Shown: in pieces, positions 8,789 through 18,374 of the stretch
Numbering within the stretch: the stretch's first letter is position 1
Layout of the letters: every line of letters begins with the position of its first letter
Assembly (NCBI RefSeq): GCF_000425625.1
Contig: NZ_AUDU01000017.1
Span: 1 to 64,000 of the forward strand
Source of the DNA: Stutzerimonas azotifigens DSM 17556
GTDB taxonomy: Bacteria; Pseudomonadota; Gammaproteobacteria; Pseudomonadales; Pseudomonadaceae
Length of the DNA: 64,000 nt
Direction: 5' to 3'
The notes under the pieces: generated by a model
What the model was told of the DNA's origin: nothing
The model's database searches: none
Seen by the model: only the letters and a program-made list of their open reading frames with translations
Translations under genes and position numbers: made by a program

Positions 8789-10255
8789 CTAAGCAAGTTC
8801 TGATAATGAAAACCGGCGATTTACATTTGCCAAGCAGGTTTGTTTTAGATGCTTAAGAACATCATCTTCTGATTCTGACGGAAACAAATCCCCTGCATCA
8901 TAAGCGTTAGAGATTTTAAAGCCGGGGCCAAGCCTGATTTTTACACCCAAATATCGCGCGCAGTAATTTCGCGCTAGGTTTCCAGCACCTCCTAGCAGAC
9001 CACACTGTTGCCTTTCAGGTCTTTTGGCACCACTACCCGAAAGGATTGAGTTTAGGTCCAGATACGTATGTAGACCTTTAACTAAAGGGAAAACGTAAAT
9101 AGTCGGCCAATCTTCAGAAGATCTTTCATTCCAAGAGTGGCTTTTATACTCCATCTTCCCGTTACTGGCGATGCACTTCCTTGTTGCGAACCAAGCTGCA
9201 ATGGTGTGCTCGCGAGTTATATCTAAATATGCGGAAGGCGCCCCATACTGCTGCAGAATTAAGCCTCTTTGATAGGACTCTAAACCGCTAGCGTTAACTG
9301 CTGCCACACCAGCGGCTTGTGTATTGATGTTAGCTTGGCTGCCACTAGGTATAATCTGCTTTGCATAATAAACCCACTCCGCCAATTCAAGCACAAGCCC
9401 TTCATAATGGCTCTCACAATCTAAGAATTCATCATATTTCCGATACAGAGATGGCGTAAAATCAGAGTCCCTTACGTTTGAGTACGGAGTAATGTTTAGC
9501 TGAGTTAGAATGGAGCGATCTGGAGTCTGGTAGTCCTGGCTCTGCCCCCTAAACCAAAGTTCGACACCTGGTAAATTACTGGCGCTATCTTTTAGTACTT
9601 TTATTAGATCCCCAAGCTCGGACTCTGAATTTACCACCAATACAGGAGGAGATGCTAATTTTATAGGGTCGGTTTCTGGAGGTATCAAATCTTTAAGCAA
9701 CAGCCTTCCTGCAAAAGCTCCGCCTGATAGCATGTCATCAGCCCGGTTCTTCCAAAGACCTTCAGATAGCTGGACTGGCATTGATTTGAGGTGTGATGAC
9801 CAAACATCTATTGCTAGACAATGGTTATGAATCTTGCCATTTCTGGGGAGGTAAACAAATCCATACAATGGATCAAGAAGATACAAAGGCGATTGAAATC
9901 CACTCTCCATCATCTTTCTTGCGTCGGACTCTGGAGAGTATCGCCTCAACATTTCAAGAGACACTAGTGAGAGCCTGCAGTCTTTGTGCCTCTCTCGAAT
10001 AATTGGATTGATATTGAGTTTCTCGAAAGCTCTATCTAGATATCGCGACTGGACCGGATGAGCAGGCTCTATTGTTAATGCAGACTTTTCATGCGGATTT
10101 GAGAGCCCCAGACTTTTAATAACTTTTGCCAGCTCTGTAAAATATGATGCTCGCGCGGCCTGTTCCTTATGAAGCCCTTTGAAGCCTCTAATACTCGAGG
10201 CTCTACTGGCGGCATTTTTTGCCTCTAATAGCGCTGTCTTCCACTCTTCATGCAT
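8789..10255 (-). CDS. FRG-domain protein
   Basis: A 488-aa protein with an FRG domain in the second half: ELWFRGQ at about 232-238 and a later QQYGAPSAYLDITREHTIAAWFA block that corresponds to the family's QHYG-LLDWT segment. The FRG fold is of unproven activity and is frequent in phages and defence islands. The first 200 residues are not recognised. The gene is strikingly AT-rich compared with its neighbours, a sign of transfer. It is followed by vanB debris and preceded by a 404-bp gap and another unknown large gene in the same orientation. Confidence 0.8.
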   Translation of the reverse strand: MHEEWKTALLEAKNAASRASSIRGFKGLHKEQAARASYFTELAKVIKSLGLSNPHEKSALTIEPAHPVQSRYLDRAFEKLNINPIIRERHKDCRLSLVSLEMLRRYSPESDARKMMESGFQSPLYLLDPLYGFVYLPRNGKIHNHCLAIDVWSSHLKSMPVQLSEGLWKNRADDMLSGGAFAGRLLLKDLIPPETDPIKLASPPVLVVNSESELGDLIKVLKDSASNLPGVELWFRGQSQDYQTPDRSILTQLNITPYSNVRDSDFTPSLYRKYDEFLDCESHYEGLVLELAEWVYYAKQIIPSGSQANINTQAAGVAAVNASGLESYQRGLILQQYGAPSAYLDITREHTIAAWFATRKCIASNGKMEYKSHSWNERSSEDWPTIYVFPLVKGLHTYLDLNSILSGSGAKRPERQQCGLLGGAGNLARNYCARYLGVKIRLGPGFKISNAYDAGDLFPSESEDDVLKHLKQTCLANVNRRFSLSELA

Positions 10256-10659
10256 TATTATTAATCGCTGTCATTTAATTTTCTGGCCGAAAGCGCATCT
10301 AACTATAAATATGACGCCATGTTGTGAAAAACATGAGGTGATGAATCCAGCGGAACGTCCTGGGGTAGACTGGGCGAAGTAAAATGGCGGACTAAGCTCA
10401 CCACAACTACAACTCCTTAGCTGGCGGTGTTCGAGCTAGCGCAAGACTACCTCCCAGCGAGGGTCACTCACAATCTCTGCTCCATCGATCTATTGTGACA
10501 GGCTGCTTTTGGCCAGCTCTAGCTTCTCGCTCAAGATTGCTCTCGGAAAAGCAGCCGGTCTACCCAATAAAAACTATCCCCCCTTTCCACGCGATTGAGC
10601 AACTTGCTCCCGAAGGGCCGGACTGACCTCCGTAAGGTTATCTGCACGCACGCCCACCT
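10256..10659. other. Intergenic region in the island
   Basis: No convincing gene on either strand. It should contain the promoter of the FRG gene and the 3' end region of the 585-aa gene. I see no clear hairpin terminator or repeat. Confidence 0.5.
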
Positions 10660-12417
10660 TCAGGCGCGCGAAAGGATTCGTTTGAGAGGAGCATTGATTG
10701 CATCAAATGAATTGATGACACCATCTAGGACAAAATCTAGTGCTCGCCCGTATCCCTGATGCAGGCTCGCGATATCGAATCCTTGATCCTGTAGCCTCTG
10801 AAGGGACTCACCCACTGAGTCATGGGCGTCAGCAATTCGAAAATCATTGGCAACAAATAGCATCGCCAATCCAGAATTCCTGTCATCCCAATGTTCTGGC
10901 ACCTGGTCGCTCTTAAAAGCGTCCACTGCCTCTTCGTCATTATCTAAGCGTTGCAGGATGTTCAACAACGTTTGCAACAGCCTCAAGCTTGCCCGATTAG
11001 AAATCTTGACTCGTGGAACACCGGCCATTTGCAAAATTTGTTTTAGAAAACCGTTGGGTAGCTTTTGCCAAAGCTCATGGATGGACTTGCATCGAGCTAG
11101 GAACGCTTGCTGGGTCATCGCTATAGGAGCAACTTGGGCGAGCTTTTCAAGCTGAGGGTAATGCAGCCAACCATCGTCCTTTACTACGCTGCGCGTGAAT
11201 CCAATCAAGTCGTTTGCGGACCTTTCTATGCCCAAGGCGCCTGCGAGTTCGGACAGACTCTCCCCCAAAGCCAGCAGTTGAGCCAATAGCCTATCCACCT
11301 TTGAGACGATGTGCTCTTCGCTCATATCGTGCTGAGCGACGATATGGGGATCTAGCGCATGGGCATGCGCATGCAGAATCTCTCGGTCCGGCGTTCCTTT
11401 GTATAGCTCGCGCAATGGCACCCTAATCAGGTTGCGACCAACGCGCATGCAGCCTGAGAAGGCCCACTGCCCCAAGTAAGAGGGACTACAGTGCCAGAAG
11501 CCATACAGGTTGACTGGAGTGCTATCGTAGAAACTGCTCTGCTCATATCGCTCAAGAAATCTGTCGTCGAGATAGATGCTGTCTTCGTTCAAAATAGCGT
11601 TGGCGCTGACGCGGGTGACCGCATTCTTAATACCGGGCCAATGTAGGCCTTCGGCACTCTGCTCCGGGGAAAGCTCGCAGGAAATAGCCTCTACAGTCGC
11701 CCATACCTGAAGGAGGAAACCATCACGCTCCTCTCGAATATCACCCTCAAGCCAGCCTCCACTCGCCCCAAGCTCGACAAACTGACGTCCGTTCATCCAC
11801 TCGCGCAGCTCCGGAACGTCTTGAAGCATCACCTTGTAATAGAGCTGGCGAACACCACGCCCGCCTCTTAGCCACAGATACTTGCGCAGGTACTCATTGG
11901 ACATGAACCATTGGATTTGACGGGACGCAGTAAAGTAGTACTGGGCTGAGATCTCACCCTCCGCAACGCCGAACTCAGGAAGCCCGAGATCATCGTAGAC
12001 CAGCCGCTGCTGCTCATTGCCGAAGCAACGAGGGGTGAGTCCTAGTGTCATCCATACCTTTTCCGCCAAGTGATAGGTATAGAAAGACCCATCCCCCCAA
12101 GATGCGACGATATAGTCATATCCACTCACGCTGGGCGAGAAGCCTCTCTCGCTACCCTTCTCACGCAGTATCGGAGTCGAATAAGCAACCTGACCTTGTT
12201 CGCTACTAAGGATGGGGACAGCGCTATGACTGTCGCCGGGAACGACAGCCATCAGCATAAATACAGCCTCGCGTTTCGGCTCGGAGGGGGCATCTTCTGT
12301 GAAGCAACTGACCTCCACCCGAAGCGCTGGATCGGTACCGATTGGTTGTAGCAGTAGGCGTAACCGTTCTGGCAGCAAATGTGCTGGAACAGGGAATGCT
12401 GCGAGGTAATCAATCAT
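10660..12417 (-). CDS. Large uncharacterised island protein
   Basis: A 585-aa protein that I do not recognise. No Walker, nuclease, methylase or transmembrane motif is evident. The sequence is rich in aromatic residues in the first half (YDYIVASWGDGSFYTYHLAEKVW, MSNEYLRKYLWLRGG) and alpha-helical in the second half, with leucine-rich stretches such as KVDRLLAQLLALGESLSELAGAL. GC content is below the core genes but above the FRG gene. It is the first gene inward from tRNA-Pro and is oriented like the FRG gene. An island or defence role is a guess from position. Confidence 0.65.
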   Translation of the reverse strand: MIDYLAAFPVPAHLLPERLRLLLQPIGTDPALRVEVSCFTEDAPSEPKREAVFMLMAVVPGDSHSAVPILSSEQGQVAYSTPILREKGSERGFSPSVSGYDYIVASWGDGSFYTYHLAEKVWMTLGLTPRCFGNEQQRLVYDDLGLPEFGVAEGEISAQYYFTASRQIQWFMSNEYLRKYLWLRGGRGVRQLYYKVMLQDVPELREWMNGRQFVELGASGGWLEGDIREERDGFLLQVWATVEAISCELSPEQSAEGLHWPGIKNAVTRVSANAILNEDSIYLDDRFLERYEQSSFYDSTPVNLYGFWHCSPSYLGQWAFSGCMRVGRNLIRVPLRELYKGTPDREILHAHAHALDPHIVAQHDMSEEHIVSKVDRLLAQLLALGESLSELAGALGIERSANDLIGFTRSVVKDDGWLHYPQLEKLAQVAPIAMTQQAFLARCKSIHELWQKLPNGFLKQILQMAGVPRVKISNRASLRLLQTLLNILQRLDNDEEAVDAFKSDQVPEHWDDRNSGLAMLFVANDFRIADAHDSVGESLQRLQDQGFDIASLHQGYGRALDFVLDGVINSFDAINAPLKRILSRA

Positions 12418-12770
12418 CTATATGCGTCCTTGCCTCTTAACGCCAACCCACATCAATTCTTCGCTCGGCGAAAACCCCAGGATGAGAGCGGCAAAATTTT
12501 GCTTGTTTGAACTCGGGCAGCCAAGGCGCAGGGAGCGGCTCAAATCTCTGCCTGTTAGCCTTGCGTGAACCACCTTTGTACTGTAGATGCCTCTGACCGA
12601 TCTGAGCCCTCGCACTGAGCATCAGAGCTGAAGGGATCGAAACCCCAAAAGCAGGTAAGCATTTTCAGAAGCATGGCGTCACCGGACACAAAGTGCGAGC
12701 GCAGCACAAACGGTCACCAAACGGTCACCAAAACCGATCACGAGGGGCTTATGAAAAAACTACTGCCCAT
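12418..12770. other. Island edge next to tRNA-Pro
   Basis: About 350 bp without a credible gene. It holds the promoter region of the 585-aa gene and, close to the tRNA terminator, an 11-bp tandem repeat. No integrase remnant is recognisable. Confidence 0.5.
12708..12729. repeat. Two tandem copies of AAACGGTCACC
   Basis: Two perfect 11-bp direct repeats abut each other, with a third partial match just after (AAAACCGATCAC). They are about 90 bp from the 3' end of tRNA-Pro, where arm-type integrase sites of tRNA-targeting islands are often found. Function is inferred. Confidence 0.6.
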
Positions 12771-12806
12771 AAAAAAATCCAGTCACCGCTAAGTGACTGG
12801 ATTTTC
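12771..12806 (-). terminator. Terminator downstream of tRNA-Pro
   Basis: An 11-bp perfect stem (AATCCAGTCAC / GTGACTGGATT) with a 6-base loop. On the minus strand it is followed by a run of seven T, so it ends tRNA-Pro transcription. Adenines and thymines on both sides could make it bidirectional. Confidence 0.85.
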
Positions 12807-12816
12807 TAGGGTTTTT

Positions 12817-12894
<78 letters not shown>

Positions 12895-12964
12895 CTGATG
12901 CCTACTGGGTAGGCGGAGCGCACTATACACTAATCGCCTGATAAGTAAAACAATTCCCCGTTGG

Positions 12965-13321
12965 TTACTTTCCGAGCACCTGCAGCAGCTGCTCGAGTTC
13001 AACGATCATCTGACGGATCAGCTGGCGGTACTGGGTGGTGTCTTCGCGTGCTTCGTCGCCGGAGAGGCGTTGGCGGGCGCCGCCGATGGTGAAGCCCTGG
13101 TCGTAGAGCAGCGAGCGTATCTGGCGGATCATCAGCACGTCCTGGCGCTGATAGTAGCGGCGGTTGCCCCGCCGTTTGACCGGGTTGAGCTGTGGGAATT
13201 CCTGCTCCCAATAGCGCAGCACGTGCGGTTTCACCGCACAGAGCTCGCTGACTTCGCCAATCGTGAAGTACCGCTTCCCGGGGATGACGGGGAGTTCGTC
13301 GTTATGGCTTGGTTCCAGCAT
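12965..13321 (-). CDS. MerR-family regulator downstream of ihfA
   Basis: A 118-aa protein with an N-terminal MerR winged helix: [41 protein letters not shown] short coiled-coil tail follows. It lacks conserved metal-binding cysteines. It is the conserved small MerR gene found after ihfA in Pseudomonas. Its start lies inside the end of ihfA (20-nt overlap), so it belongs to the pheST-ihfA transcription unit. Its target is unknown. Confidence 0.88.
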   Translation of the reverse strand: MLEPSHNDELPVIPGKRYFTIGEVSELCAVKPHVLRYWEQEFPQLNPVKRRGNRRYYQRQDVLMIRQIRSLLYDQGFTIGGARQRLSGDEAREDTTQYRQLIRQMIVELEQLLQVLGK

Positions 13322-13604
13322 AGGCCTCGACCCTTGCCTTGAGTTTCTGACCCGGCCGGAACGTCACGACTCGTCTGGCAGTGATCGGGATTTCCTCGCC
13401 CGTCTTGGGGTTGCGACCGGGGCGCTGACGCTTGTCCCTGAGATCGAAGTTGCCGAAGCCGGACAACTTGACCTGCTCGTTATGTTCGAGCGCCTGGCGG
13501 ATTTCTTCGAAGAACAGCTCCACGAGCTCCTTGGCCTCACGCTTGTTCAGGCCCAGCTCTTCGTAAAGACGTTCCGCCATCTCAGCTTTCGTCAGTGCCC
13601 CCAT
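13302..13604 (-). CDS. ihfA: Integration host factor subunit alpha
   Basis: A 100-aa DNA-bending protein that acts as a heterodimer with IhfB in recombination, transcription and replication. The HU/IHF signature [26 protein letters not shown] forms the beta arms, with the proline that intercalates DNA at about residue 65. It starts three bases after the pheT stop, as in many gammaproteobacteria, and is co-transcribed with pheST. Confidence 0.97.
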   Translation of the reverse strand: MGALTKAEMAERLYEELGLNKREAKELVELFFEEIRQALEHNEQVKLSGFGNFDLRDKRQRPGRNPKTGEEIPITARRVVTFRPGQKLKARVEAYAGTKP

Positions 13605-13607
13605 ACG

Positions 13608-15986
13608 CTATTTCCTTAACGTGGCATCGAACCTTTCTTCCAGCGAGGCGAGCACGGACTGAGCAAAACCGTTCACCTCTTCGTCGTTTAGAGTGCGGGA
13701 TGGGTGCTGCCAGGTCAAGCCGAAGGCCAGGCTTTTACCAAGCGGATCAATGCCTTTACCGTGATAGACATCAAACAACTTGAGGTCTTGCAACAAGGGC
13801 CCTGCGGCCTCCCGGACGGCACCCAAAATTTCCGCAGCCGGCACGTCGCGGCCGACCACCACGGCGAAGTCCCTTCGCACTTCGGGGAAGCGGGACAGCT
13901 CGCTGAACTTCGGCAGTGCGCCTTCCGCGATGGCCGCCAGATCGAGTTCGAACAGCAGCACCGTCTGCGCCAACCCGAGGTTGGACGCCAGCGAGGGGTG
14001 AAGCGTTCCGAGGAAGCCCACCGGCTTGCCGGCGCGCACGATCCTGGCGGTCTGGCCCGGGTGCAGGGCCGGATGCTCGGCGGGTTCGAAGTCGTATGCG
14101 CCTTCCAGCCCGCCGGGCAGATCCAGCAGCGCCTCGATGTCCGCCTTCACGTCGTAGAAGTCGACGTCCTGGCGCGGGTTGCTCCAGGCCTCGACCAGCC
14201 GCGAACCGGTCACCGCCCCGGCGATCACCTTCTCCTGACGAAGCCCGTCCAGTTGCCCGACGAAGCGCAGGCCGGTCTCGAAGATGCGCACCCGGCTCTG
14301 CTGCCGGTTGAGGTTGTGCTGGACGACCTTGATCAGTCCCGGCCACAGCGACGCGCGCATGGCGGACATGTCGGCGGAGATGGGGTTGGCCAGCAGCAGC
14401 GGCTCGACACCCGGCGAGAACAGCTCGAATGCCTTCGGGTCGATGAAGCTGTAGGTGATCACTTCCTGGTAGCCACGCGCGACCAGCAGCCGACGCATCG
14501 CCGGAACGCCCGCCTCCGCCTCGGAAGCGGCATGTGGGGCGAGCCGGGCCTGCGGGTAGCGCACCGGCAGCTGGTTGTAACCGTACAGCCGCCCCAGCTC
14601 TTCGATCAGGTCGATTTCGATCGAAACGTCGAAACGGTGCGAGGGTACGGAGACGCGCCAGCCCGCCTCCTGCGCGACCAGCCCGAAACCAAGCCCCTGG
14701 AGAATCCGCTCGACCTGGACATCCTCCAGGCTGAGCCCGAGGACCTGTTCGATCCGCGCGCGCCTGAGTTCGATGTCGGCCGGCTTCGGCAGCACCGCCT
14801 CGTCTGCCGCCTCGACCACCGGGCCGGCGCTGCCGCCGACGATGGCCAGCACCAGCTCGGTGGCCCGCTCGATCGCCTGTCGCGCCAGCTGCGGATCGAC
14901 GCCGCGCTCGTAGCGGTGCGAAGCGTCGGTGTGCAGCCCGTAGGAGCGGGCGGTACCAGCGAGCGCGATCGGATCGAAGTAGGCGCTCTCCAGGAACAGG
15001 GAGGTCGTGCTTTCGGAAATGCCGCTGTGCTCGCCCCCCATGACGCCTGCAATCGCCAGCGGTCGCTCGTGGTCGGCGATGACCAGCGTCTTCTCGCTCA
15101 GCGTAACGTCCTGCCCGTCGAGCAGGGTCAGGCGCTCGTCCTGTCCGGCGAGGCGCACCCGGATGCCGCCGCGGATTTGCTCCAGATCGAAGGCGTGCAT
15201 CGGCTGGCCGAGTTCGAGCATCACGTAGTTGGTGATGTCGACGACCGCATCGATCGAGCGGATGCCGGAGCGACGCAACCGCTCGGCCATCCAGCCCGGC
15301 GTCGGGCGGGACAGATCGATGCCGCTGATGACACGCCCGAGGTAGCGCGGGCAGGCCTGGGGCGCCAGGATTTCCACCGGTCGAGAGGTGTCGATGCTAG
15401 GCACGACCGGCTCGATCGCCGGCTCCCGAACGGGTACCTGATAAATCGCCCCCACTTCGCGGGCCAGCCCGCGCAGCGAGAGGCAATCGCCCCGGTTCGG
15501 GGTAAGGCCGATTTCGATGCTGACGTCGTCGAGCCTGAGGTAGTCGCGCACCGACTGGCCGACCGGCGCATCGCTGGCGAACTCCATGAGGCCGCTGTGA
15601 TCTTCGCTGAGATCCAGCTCCGCCGCCGAGCACAGCATGCCCTGCGACTCGACGCCACGCAGCTTGGCCTTCTTGATCTTCAGCCCGCCCGGCAGCTCGG
15701 CGCCGATGCGCGCGAACGGTACCCGCAGGCCGGGCCGTACGTTGGGCGCGCCGCAGACCACCTGCACGGTCTGCGCGCCGTCGCTGACCTGGCAGACGCG
15801 CAGCTTGTCGGCATCCGGATGCGGCTCGACCGCGCTCACTTCGGCCACCACCACATCGTCGAAACGGCCGGCAACCGGCGTGACCGCGTCCACCTCCAGC
15901 CCGACCATCGACAGGCGCGCCACCAGCTCCTCGCGGGAAACGCCCGGCTCGGCCAGGCTACGGAGCCATTGTTCGCTGAATTTCAT
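13608..15986 (-). CDS. pheT: Phenylalanyl-tRNA synthetase beta subunit
   Basis: A 792-aa subunit of the alpha2-beta2 enzyme that charges tRNA-Phe. In order: the N-terminal tRNA-binding OB domain (residues ~40-148), the B3/B4 editing domain, B5, the synthetase-like core, and the C-terminal FDX-ACB anticodon-binding domain ending ERFDATLRK. Length is normal. It lies 30 bp after pheS. Confidence 0.97.
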   Translation of the reverse strand: MKFSEQWLRSLAEPGVSREELVARLSMVGLEVDAVTPVAGRFDDVVVAEVSAVEPHPDADKLRVCQVSDGAQTVQVVCGAPNVRPGLRVPFARIGAELPGGLKIKKAKLRGVESQGMLCSAAELDLSEDHSGLMEFASDAPVGQSVRDYLRLDDVSIEIGLTPNRGDCLSLRGLAREVGAIYQVPVREPAIEPVVPSIDTSRPVEILAPQACPRYLGRVISGIDLSRPTPGWMAERLRRSGIRSIDAVVDITNYVMLELGQPMHAFDLEQIRGGIRVRLAGQDERLTLLDGQDVTLSEKTLVIADHERPLAIAGVMGGEHSGISESTTSLFLESAYFDPIALAGTARSYGLHTDASHRYERGVDPQLARQAIERATELVLAIVGGSAGPVVEAADEAVLPKPADIELRRARIEQVLGLSLEDVQVERILQGLGFGLVAQEAGWRVSVPSHRFDVSIEIDLIEELGRLYGYNQLPVRYPQARLAPHAASEAEAGVPAMRRLLVARGYQEVITYSFIDPKAFELFSPGVEPLLLANPISADMSAMRASLWPGLIKVVQHNLNRQQSRVRIFETGLRFVGQLDGLRQEKVIAGAVTGSRLVEAWSNPRQDVDFYDVKADIEALLDLPGGLEGAYDFEPAEHPALHPGQTARIVRAGKPVGFLGTLHPSLASNLGLAQTVLLFELDLAAIAEGALPKFSELSRFPEVRRDFAVVVGRDVPAAEILGAVREAAGPLLQDLKLFDVYHGKGIDPLGKSLAFGLTWQHPSRTLNDEEVNGFAQSVLASLEERFDATLRK

Positions 15987-16016
15987 GCTGCTCTCCTAGA
16001 AAATCTGTATGTGGCC

Positions 16017-17033
<1,017 letters not shown>

Positions 17034-17114
17034 TTACAACCTCCAGAGGGTCTTGCAAAAGCGGCCTGTGAGCCAGGCGCCCGCCTTTTGCAAAAGCCCC
17101 TTCCCATATACGAA

Positions 17115-17144
17115 ATAGGGGAAGAGCACAGGCTCTTCCCCTAT
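17115..17144 (-). terminator. Hairpin between rplT and pheS
   Basis: A perfect 13-bp stem (ATAGGGGAAGAGC and its complement) closes a 4-base loop. On the transcribed strand only TTTCGTAT follows, which is a weak U-tract. It may attenuate readthrough from the infC-rpmI-rplT genes into pheST or stabilise an mRNA end. Confidence 0.6.
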
Positions 17145-17190
17145 CGGTGACACCACTACGAATCGGCGGATCCGTGATTGTCGCGAGGAC

Positions 17191-17547
17191 TCAAGCCAAG
17201 GATGCTTTTGCTTTCTCGACAATCGCGGCGAATGCCACTTTTTCGTTGACTGCCAGATCGGCCAGAACCTTGCGGTCGATCTCGATGGACGACTTTTTCA
17301 GACCGGCGATCAGGCGGCTGTAGGACAGACCGTTCTGACGGGCACCGGCGTTGATACGGGCGATCCACAGGGCGCGGAACTGACGCTTGCGCTGACGACG
17401 GTCACGGTAGGCGTACTGGCCAGCCTTGATTACCGCCTGCTTGGCGACACGGAACACGCGCGAGCGCGCGCCGTAGTAGCCTTTTGCGAGCTTCAGGATT
17501 TTCTTGTGACGAGCACGGGCGATTACGCCACGCTTAACACGAGCCAT
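17191..17547 (-). CDS. rplT: 50S ribosomal protein L20
   Basis: 118 aa, beginning [29 protein letters not shown], the highly basic N-terminal extension of L20. The C-terminal globular part ends VEKAKASLA. It binds 23S rRNA early in assembly and, in enterobacteria, represses the rpmI-rplT mRNA. It lies 21 bp after rpmI. Confidence 0.98.
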   Translation of the reverse strand: MARVKRGVIARARHKKILKLAKGYYGARSRVFRVAKQAVIKAGQYAYRDRRQRKRQFRALWIARINAGARQNGLSYSRLIAGLKKSSIEIDRKVLADLAVNEKVAFAAIVEKAKASLA

Positions 17548-17568
17548 TTTTCAGTCCTCTCAAAAATA

Positions 17569-17763
17569 TCAACGCAGGCGCAGCGAACGCTCGGCACGAG
17601 CGACGTCAGACGGGTGCATCAGCGAAGTGCCACGCAGCTGACGCTTACGCTTGGTGGACATCTTGGTGAGGATGTGGCTCTTGAAGGCGTGCTTGTGCTT
17701 GAGGCCACCAGCAGTCTTCTTGAAGCGCTTTGCAGCGCCACTCTTGGTCTTCATCTTTGGCAT
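17569..17763 (-). CDS. rpmI: 50S ribosomal protein L35
   Basis: 64 aa, beginning [19 protein letters not shown], the L35 signature. I use the ATG at 17763 rather than the in-frame upstream ATG at 17802, because L35 proteins start with MPKMKT. It sits between infC and rplT in the standard order. Confidence 0.98.
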   Translation of the reverse strand: MPKMKTKSGAAKRFKKTAGGLKHKHAFKSHILTKMSTKRKRQLRGTSLMHPSDVARAERSLRLR

Positions 17764-17823
17764 GTTCGGTACTCCAGTAGAGTGATTACAAAATAACCGC
17801 AAGGCCTGCCAGTGCCCTGGAGG

Positions 17824-18372
17824 TTACTTTTTCTTCTTGGGAGCGATGACCATGATCAGCTGGCGTCCTTCCATCTTCGGATGCTGCTCGACCGAACCGT
17901 ATTCGGCGAGGTCGTTCTCGACCCGCTTCAACAGCTCCATCCCCAGCTCCTGATGTGCCATCTCACGGCCACGGAATCGCAAGGATACCTTGGCCCTGTC
18001 CCCATCGCTAAGGAAACGTACCAGGTTGCGAAGCTTGACCTGGTAGTCGCCCTCTTCCGTCCCTGGGCGAAACTTGACTTCTTTGACCTGAACCTGTTTC
18101 TGGTTCTTCTTCGCCGCCGCTACCTGCTTCTTCTTCTCGAACAGGTGCTTGCCGTAGTCCATGATCCGACATACGGGAGGCACGGCGTCTGCGGAAATCT
18201 CGACCAGGTCGAGCTTGGCCTCTTCCGCTACACGAAGCGCTTCATCAATCGAGACGATGCCGATCTGCTCGCCATCCGCACCAATTAAACGAACCTCGCG
18301 TGCCGAGATGTTCTCGTTGATCGGGGCTCTGGGTTGAGCTCGTTTATCTTGTCTCATTTCACGCTTAATAAT
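17824..18372 (-). CDS. infC: Translation initiation factor IF-3 (non-AUG start)
   Basis: About 182 aa. IF-3 binds the 30S subunit and discriminates against non-canonical start codons. The N- and C-domains are joined by a lysine-rich linker ([22 protein letters not shown]), and the end is IAPKKKK. The first in-frame ATG (18357) would remove conserved residues I-K-R-E; the ATT at 18372 follows GGAG at 5-nt spacing, and another ATT is at 18369. An AUU start used for autoregulation is a known infC feature. It begins 2 bp past the thrS stop. Confidence 0.93.
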   Translation of the reverse strand: MIKREMRQDKRAQPRAPINENISAREVRLIGADGEQIGIVSIDEALRVAEEAKLDLVEISADAVPPVCRIMDYGKHLFEKKKQVAAAKKNQKQVQVKEVKFRPGTEEGDYQVKLRNLVRFLSDGDRAKVSLRFRGREMAHQELGMELLKRVENDLAEYGSVEQHPKMEGRQLIMVIAPKKKK

Positions 18373-18374
18373 GA

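Noticed and set aside
12418..12615. Arg-rich 65-residue frame at the island edge as an integrase remnant
   Set aside because: It lacks the R-H-R-Y tyrosine-recombinase motifs and any similarity I can see.
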